This document shows, piece by piece, positions 46,819 through 49,465 of a DNA stretch of 49,465 nucleotides. A program made the position numbers and the translations under genes. The DNA is from Gemmatimonas phototrophica (GTDB lineage Bacteria > Gemmatimonadota > Gemmatimonadetes > Gemmatimonadales > Gemmatimonadaceae), in contig CAMBNV010000010.1 in NCBI GenBank assembly GCA_945869195.1, positions 1 through 49,465 of the forward strand, in the 5' to 3' direction. Below the pieces are notes generated by a model. The model had not been told where the DNA came from. It did no database searches and saw only the letters and a program-made list of their open reading frames with translations. The first letter of the stretch is position 1; each line of letters opens with the position of its first letter.

Positions 46819-47364
46819 CTAGAAAACCAGCTCAGCGTTCTCCGCTCGCATGGCCTGTAGCGCGTCGGCACCAAGCCTCTGCGTGAACGCCGCTGAAGTC
46901 AGGCCAGTGCTACGGAACGCCGTACAGAACAGGCGATCGATTTGCGCCAGCTCCAAGAAGTAACCGTCTGGGTTGCCGGAGAGCGCCTCTGACCGACGCC
47001 GGTCCGTCAGCTCGCCAGCCGTGAAGGACAACATCCCCTCCGACAGAATCCGGTCAGGAAATCTCAACTCCCATAGCTCGTGAAGGAGCGCTGCGGTCGC
47101 CCGGTGCTCGTCACTCCGAAGCTCCGTACTCCGTGCCTCCGCGGCACCGAACAGGTCGGGCAAGCGATGACCAAACTTCTTCATGTCCGAAAGCGTCGTG
47201 TGCCGGGCAAGCGTCGCTTTCAGGACGAACTCAATGGCATGGTGAAGCAGCTGTGCAGAGACCAACGAGCCAGCGCCAGCACGAAACGCCAGTCGTCCTG
47301 ACGCGTAGTAGCCGAGCGCCAAAGCCGCAAACTCGTGTCTCACTCGATCAGGGAGCGCTGCCAT
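46819..47364 (-). CDS. Uncharacterised helical protein with HEPN-like pattern
   Basis: From the ATG at 47364 (gagg at 6-7 nt) the product is 181 residues, all predicted helical. The segment SAQLLHHAIEFVLKATLARHT followed by KKFGHRLPDLF resembles the first two helices of HEPN-fold proteins. A possible Rx6H element (R89...H95) is not the usual Rx4H spacing, so RNase activity is not supported. No nucleotidyltransferase or other antitoxin-type partner is adjacent, although HEPN genes usually have one. Codon use and base composition look less G+C-rich than in the genes before 46.8 kb, possibly acquired DNA. Confidence 0.5.
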   Translation of the reverse strand: MAALPDRVRHEFAALALGYYASGRLAFRAGAGSLVSAQLLHHAIEFVLKATLARHTTLSDMKKFGHRLPDLFGAAEARSTELRSDEHRATAALLHELWELRFPDRILSEGMLSFTAGELTDRRRSEALSGNPDGYFLELAQIDRLFCTAFRSTGLTSAAFTQRLGADALQAMRAENAELVF

Positions 47365-47640
47365 CTCAATCCTCGGCGAAGTTCGTGTCACGTCTCATCG
47401 TGCCGTGGCCGCTTCAATACCGTGCGGGTGGCCGGCGGCCGTACCTGAAGATACCATGGCGCGCGGCCAACGACCGTCCGCTCTCCACTCGTCAACTGAC
47501 ACCTGTGTGCCGCGACGCGTCGCGTCGCCCGGCATACTGCCCCTGCCCTCGACGCATGGCCTATCCTGTTCCCCGAGTTTGACAGGGTGATGGTGTTCAT
47601 CGGCTGCCCTGTCCTTCCTTGCCAGGCGCGCCGGCGCCCG

Positions 47641-47970
47641 TCAGTCCACGATAAACAACGTCGCGCCCACGGTAGTGTGTGAGCGGTGCGACTCTGCGTC
47701 GTCGGCAACCTGGTAGCTCATCCCCGGTGTGAGCACGAACCGTCGCCCGTCCTCGAGTTCGGTGTGCAGCTCGCCGGCGATGCAGAGCAGGATGTGCCCC
47801 TTCGCACACCAATGATCCGCGCGATACCCCGGCGTGTACTCGACCATGCGTACCCGCAGGTCGCCAAACCGCTGGGTGCGCCAGATGGCGACGCCCTCTT
47901 CGCCTCGCTTCTCCACGCGTTCGATTTGCGACCAGTCGGTTGTCCCGAACGGGATGGCTTCCATGCGCAT
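47641..47970 (-). CDS. DHCW-motif cupin protein
   Basis: The start at 47970 has AGGG at a suitable distance and gives 109 residues; the family N-terminus EAIPFGTTDWSQIE follows directly. A longer upstream frame has no support. The cupin motifs are FGDLRVRMVEYTPGYRADHW (with the DHWC signature), GHILLCIAGELHTEL and PGMSYQVADDAESHRSH. The single-domain cupin likely binds a metal; substrate unknown. It sits alone between lgt and the HEPN-like gene. Confidence 0.85.
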   Translation of the reverse strand: MRMEAIPFGTTDWSQIERVEKRGEEGVAIWRTQRFGDLRVRMVEYTPGYRADHWCAKGHILLCIAGELHTELEDGRRFVLTPGMSYQVADDAESHRSHTTVGATLFIVD

Positions 47971-48138
47971 GCGCTGATCCCTCGAGGAGCTGCCGACCGT
48001 GGAGTGTGCTAAGAACGACTGAATAATGCAGCCGTCCCGTGGCCGCTCATATGCTGTCTCGTGGAGATCGGCAGAGCAGCCGCCGCGGCGGCGCTGAGGA
48101 CGCACCAAGAGCGAGCAACTGTACTGGGAGTCTCCGCA

Positions 48139-48990
48139 TTAGGCCGACGCTGCGGGCGTTGCGTGCCGCGGCGGCACCTGCAGCCGATAGGCCCGGGCGA
48201 TGAGGACAATCCCGGCGAGCACGGGAAGCACGCTCAGCCACTGACCGGTATGAATCGGGACTCCGATCCACTGCTCGACGGCAACGAATGGTGCGAGCGC
48301 ACGAAGGTCCTCCCCATAGAACATCTTGTATTGCTCGACAAAGATTCTCAGCCCGAAGTACACGGTGAGAAACGTCCCCGCGATCAGTCCCGACCCGACC
48401 GGCCGGATGTTCCGGCGTTCGACGGCCGTGAGCACCAGCCAGGTGGCCGGCCCGATTAGCAGATCGTACAGCTGGGCCGGGTGGCGGGGCACAAGGTCGT
48501 GACGAGCGAACACAACAGCCCACGGCACTGACGATGGGCTCCCGAGCACCTCTGAGTTGAAAAAGTTGCCGACCCGCATCCAGCCCACCGCGAGCGCGAC
48601 GGCAGGCGCGAAATAGTCGGAAAGACGTGTCCAGCTGATTCCATGTCGGCGGCTGAACAGAAAGAGCATGATCGGCAGCGCCAGCGCCGCGCCGTGCGAC
48701 GCGACCCCGCCTTCCCAGACAGCGAAGATCTTGAGCGGATGCGCGAGGTAGTACTTGGGCTGGTAGAAGAAGCAGTGACCAAGCCGTGCACCGATAATCG
48801 CGGTGGGGGCTGCCCAGTAGAGCATCACCTCTGCGAACTCCGCAGTCTCACCAAAACGCTGCACGCGTGAACGCCATACGGCGAACGCCGTGACAAAGAC
48901 CATCCCGAAGCAGATCCCGTAGTACCGGACCTGGATTGACCCAAGCTGGAGTAGTACCGGATCAAGGTTCCACACGAGGGGGTCACTCAT
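48139..48990 (-). CDS. lgt: Prolipoprotein diacylglyceryl transferase
   Basis: Lgt transfers diacylglycerol from phosphatidylglycerol to the Cys of prolipoproteins in the inner membrane. The ATG at 48990 gives 283 residues and about seven helices. Signatures: GARLGHCFFYQPKYY, WEGGVASHGAALA, the Lgt motif RVGNFFNSEVLG and RHPAQLYDLL, ending with QWLSVLPVLAGIVL. The sequence pattern resembles Bacteroidetes-type Lgt rather than the short proteobacterial form, and the region looks less G+C-rich than its surroundings, possibly acquired. The first 58 upstream codons of the frame are not needed. The substrate lipoproteins probably include the M1 aminopeptidase of this window. Confidence 0.92.
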   Translation of the reverse strand: MSDPLVWNLDPVLLQLGSIQVRYYGICFGMVFVTAFAVWRSRVQRFGETAEFAEVMLYWAAPTAIIGARLGHCFFYQPKYYLAHPLKIFAVWEGGVASHGAALALPIMLFLFSRRHGISWTRLSDYFAPAVALAVGWMRVGNFFNSEVLGSPSSVPWAVVFARHDLVPRHPAQLYDLLIGPATWLVLTAVERRNIRPVGSGLIAGTFLTVYFGLRIFVEQYKMFYGEDLRALAPFVAVEQWIGVPIHTGQWLSVLPVLAGIVLIARAYRLQVPPRHATPAASA

Positions 48991-49029
48991 TGCTTCCGCA
49001 ACGCACCTTGCCAAAGGGGGATTTCCACT

Positions 49030-49048
49030 GCACTCTATAAAGTAGTGC
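49030..49048. promoter_or_regulatory. A+T-rich palindrome in the lgt divergent region
   Basis: GCACT CTATAAAGT AGTGC (5-bp arms 49030-49034 and 49044-49048) overlaps TATAAA on one strand and TTATAG on the other, midway between lgt and the edge gene. It can serve as the -10 of one or both and as a binding site. No reliable -35 is seen. Confidence 0.35.
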
Positions 49049-49094
49049 TGCAACGAATCTAATGCCGCTGCGCCATCCCGTGTCGTACACCTAA

Positions 49095-49465
49095 ATGTCG
49101 AGCCCCCAGATGATCCGCACAACTTTCCGGGCGTTCGTGGAGCGCCACCGCCTTGCCATGACACTCGGCGGGATTGTCGCGGGCCTCGCAGTGATCATCC
49201 CGGCATGCGGTGCTAACGAACCGTCCTTCACGATCGTCATCGGAACGCTCACGATCGTGAAGGACGCGCAGCCCAATAGCGCCCAGGATTTCGCCTTCAC
49301 GCATAACATCGCGAGTAGCCCAGGCTTCTCCCTCGACGATGACGCCGACGCCACGCTCTCCAATCAGCGTGTCTTCTCCGCCCTCGCCGTGGGGACCTAC
49401 ACCTTCGCCGAGACGCCCGTCAGCGGCTGGAACCTCACCAGCGTGGTCTGCTCACCCTCCGCCGG
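49095..49465 (+). CDS. Surface protein with prealbumin-like (SpaA-type) domain, 5' part
   Basis: The frame opens with ATG at 49095 (taa just before) and runs off the right edge after about 123 codons. A hydrophobic segment (about residues 22-37) ends in IPACG, a possible lipoprotein or export signal. Next is a beta-sandwich repeat: GTLTIVKDAQPNSAQDFAF, then FSLDDDA and AVGTYTFAETPVSGW, the pattern of prealbumin-like/SpaA domains in adhesins and large surface proteins. More domains are expected outside the window. A perfect 16-bp inverted repeat lies within it (49222-49266). Alternative starts at 49110 and 49158. Confidence 0.75.
   Translation, partial: MSSPQMIRTTFRAFVERHRLAMTLGGIVAGLAVIIPACGANEPSFTIVIGTLTIVKDAQPNSAQDFAFTHNIASSPGFSLDDDADATLSNQRVFSALAVGTYTFAETPVSGWNLTSVVCSPSA
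49222..49266. repeat. Perfect 16-bp inverted repeat inside the coding sequence
   Basis: cgtccttcacgatcgt (49222-49237) and acgatcgtgaaggacg (49251-49266) are perfect reverse complements with a 13-nt spacer. It is in frame within the surface-protein gene, so both arms encode TIV-containing peptide segments. The mRNA hairpin would be very stable about 130 nt after the start codon. Confidence 0.9.

Noticed and set aside
47388-47708. Short minus-strand frame between the HEPN-like gene and the cupin gene
   Set aside because: Low-complexity Arg/Thr-rich translation, no ribosome site and overlaps the cupin 3' end; no evidence of a gene in the 276-bp gap.

Overview
The window is high-G+C bacterial chromosome, densely packed and mostly made of conserved genes. 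The mix suggests a member of the Gemmatimonadota or a close relative: a bacillithiol deacetylase-like gene coupled to tryptophan catabolism, a block of secreted M28/S9/M1/M19/M14 peptidases, DUF5916 and DUF2911 proteins, and a dnaJ/grpE/cinA/pgsA/mglA/recR/ybaB/dnaX row. This placement is inferred from gene content; no rRNA or other phylogenetic marker is present.

Layout. 0-3.1 kb: the end of an Spy/CpxP-like protein, a GNAT acetyltransferase gene broken by a 10-bp tandem duplication, then an overlapping bshB1-like/kynA/kynB operon (first steps of tryptophan to kynurenine). 3.2-14.1 kb: exported proteins, namely an M28 peptidase, an S9 prolyl-oligopeptidase-like enzyme, a YVTN beta-propeller, an M1 aminopeptidase lipoprotein and two uncharacterised secreted proteins. 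14.1-16.5 kb: cysteine desulfurase plus mnmA, which together supply the sulfur for tRNA 2-thiouridine. 16.7-19.3 kb: a DAACS dicarboxylate/glutamate symporter and an APC amino-acid permease, consistent with uptake of peptide breakdown products.

19.3-28.2 kb is a minus-strand housekeeping row: dnaX, ybaB, recR, a small unidentified frame, mglA, pgsA, cinA, grpE, dnaJ and a DUF445 membrane protein. The signal recognition particle RNA (ffs) and its own terminator lie just upstream of dnaX. 28.2-36.5 kb is a minus-strand central-carbon block, in transcription order transaldolase, pyruvate kinase, a PhnP-like metallo-hydrolase, glucose-6-phosphate isomerase, class II aldolase, a YihY membrane protein and threonine aldolase, with several 4-nt start/stop overlaps. 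36.8-44 kb holds a DUF2911 protein, a GNAT enzyme, an M19 dipeptidase, an M14 carboxypeptidase, a universal stress protein and an Nramp transporter with a candidate operator and leaderless promoter. 44.1-46.8 kb is a large DUF5916/CBM9 outer-membrane-type protein. 46.8-49.1 kb looks less G+C-rich than the rest and carries a HEPN-like orphan, a DHCW cupin and lgt. The right edge cuts a surface protein gene that contains a perfect 16-bp inverted repeat.

I found no CRISPR array, prophage, transposase, rRNA or tRNA. The most unusual signals are small ones: the frameshifting duplication in the GNAT gene, the missing or non-canonical start of yihY, the lack of an intact mglB beside an mglA that has an extra segment, the metallo-hydrolase embedded in the glycolytic operon, and the 16-bp hairpin inside a coding sequence.
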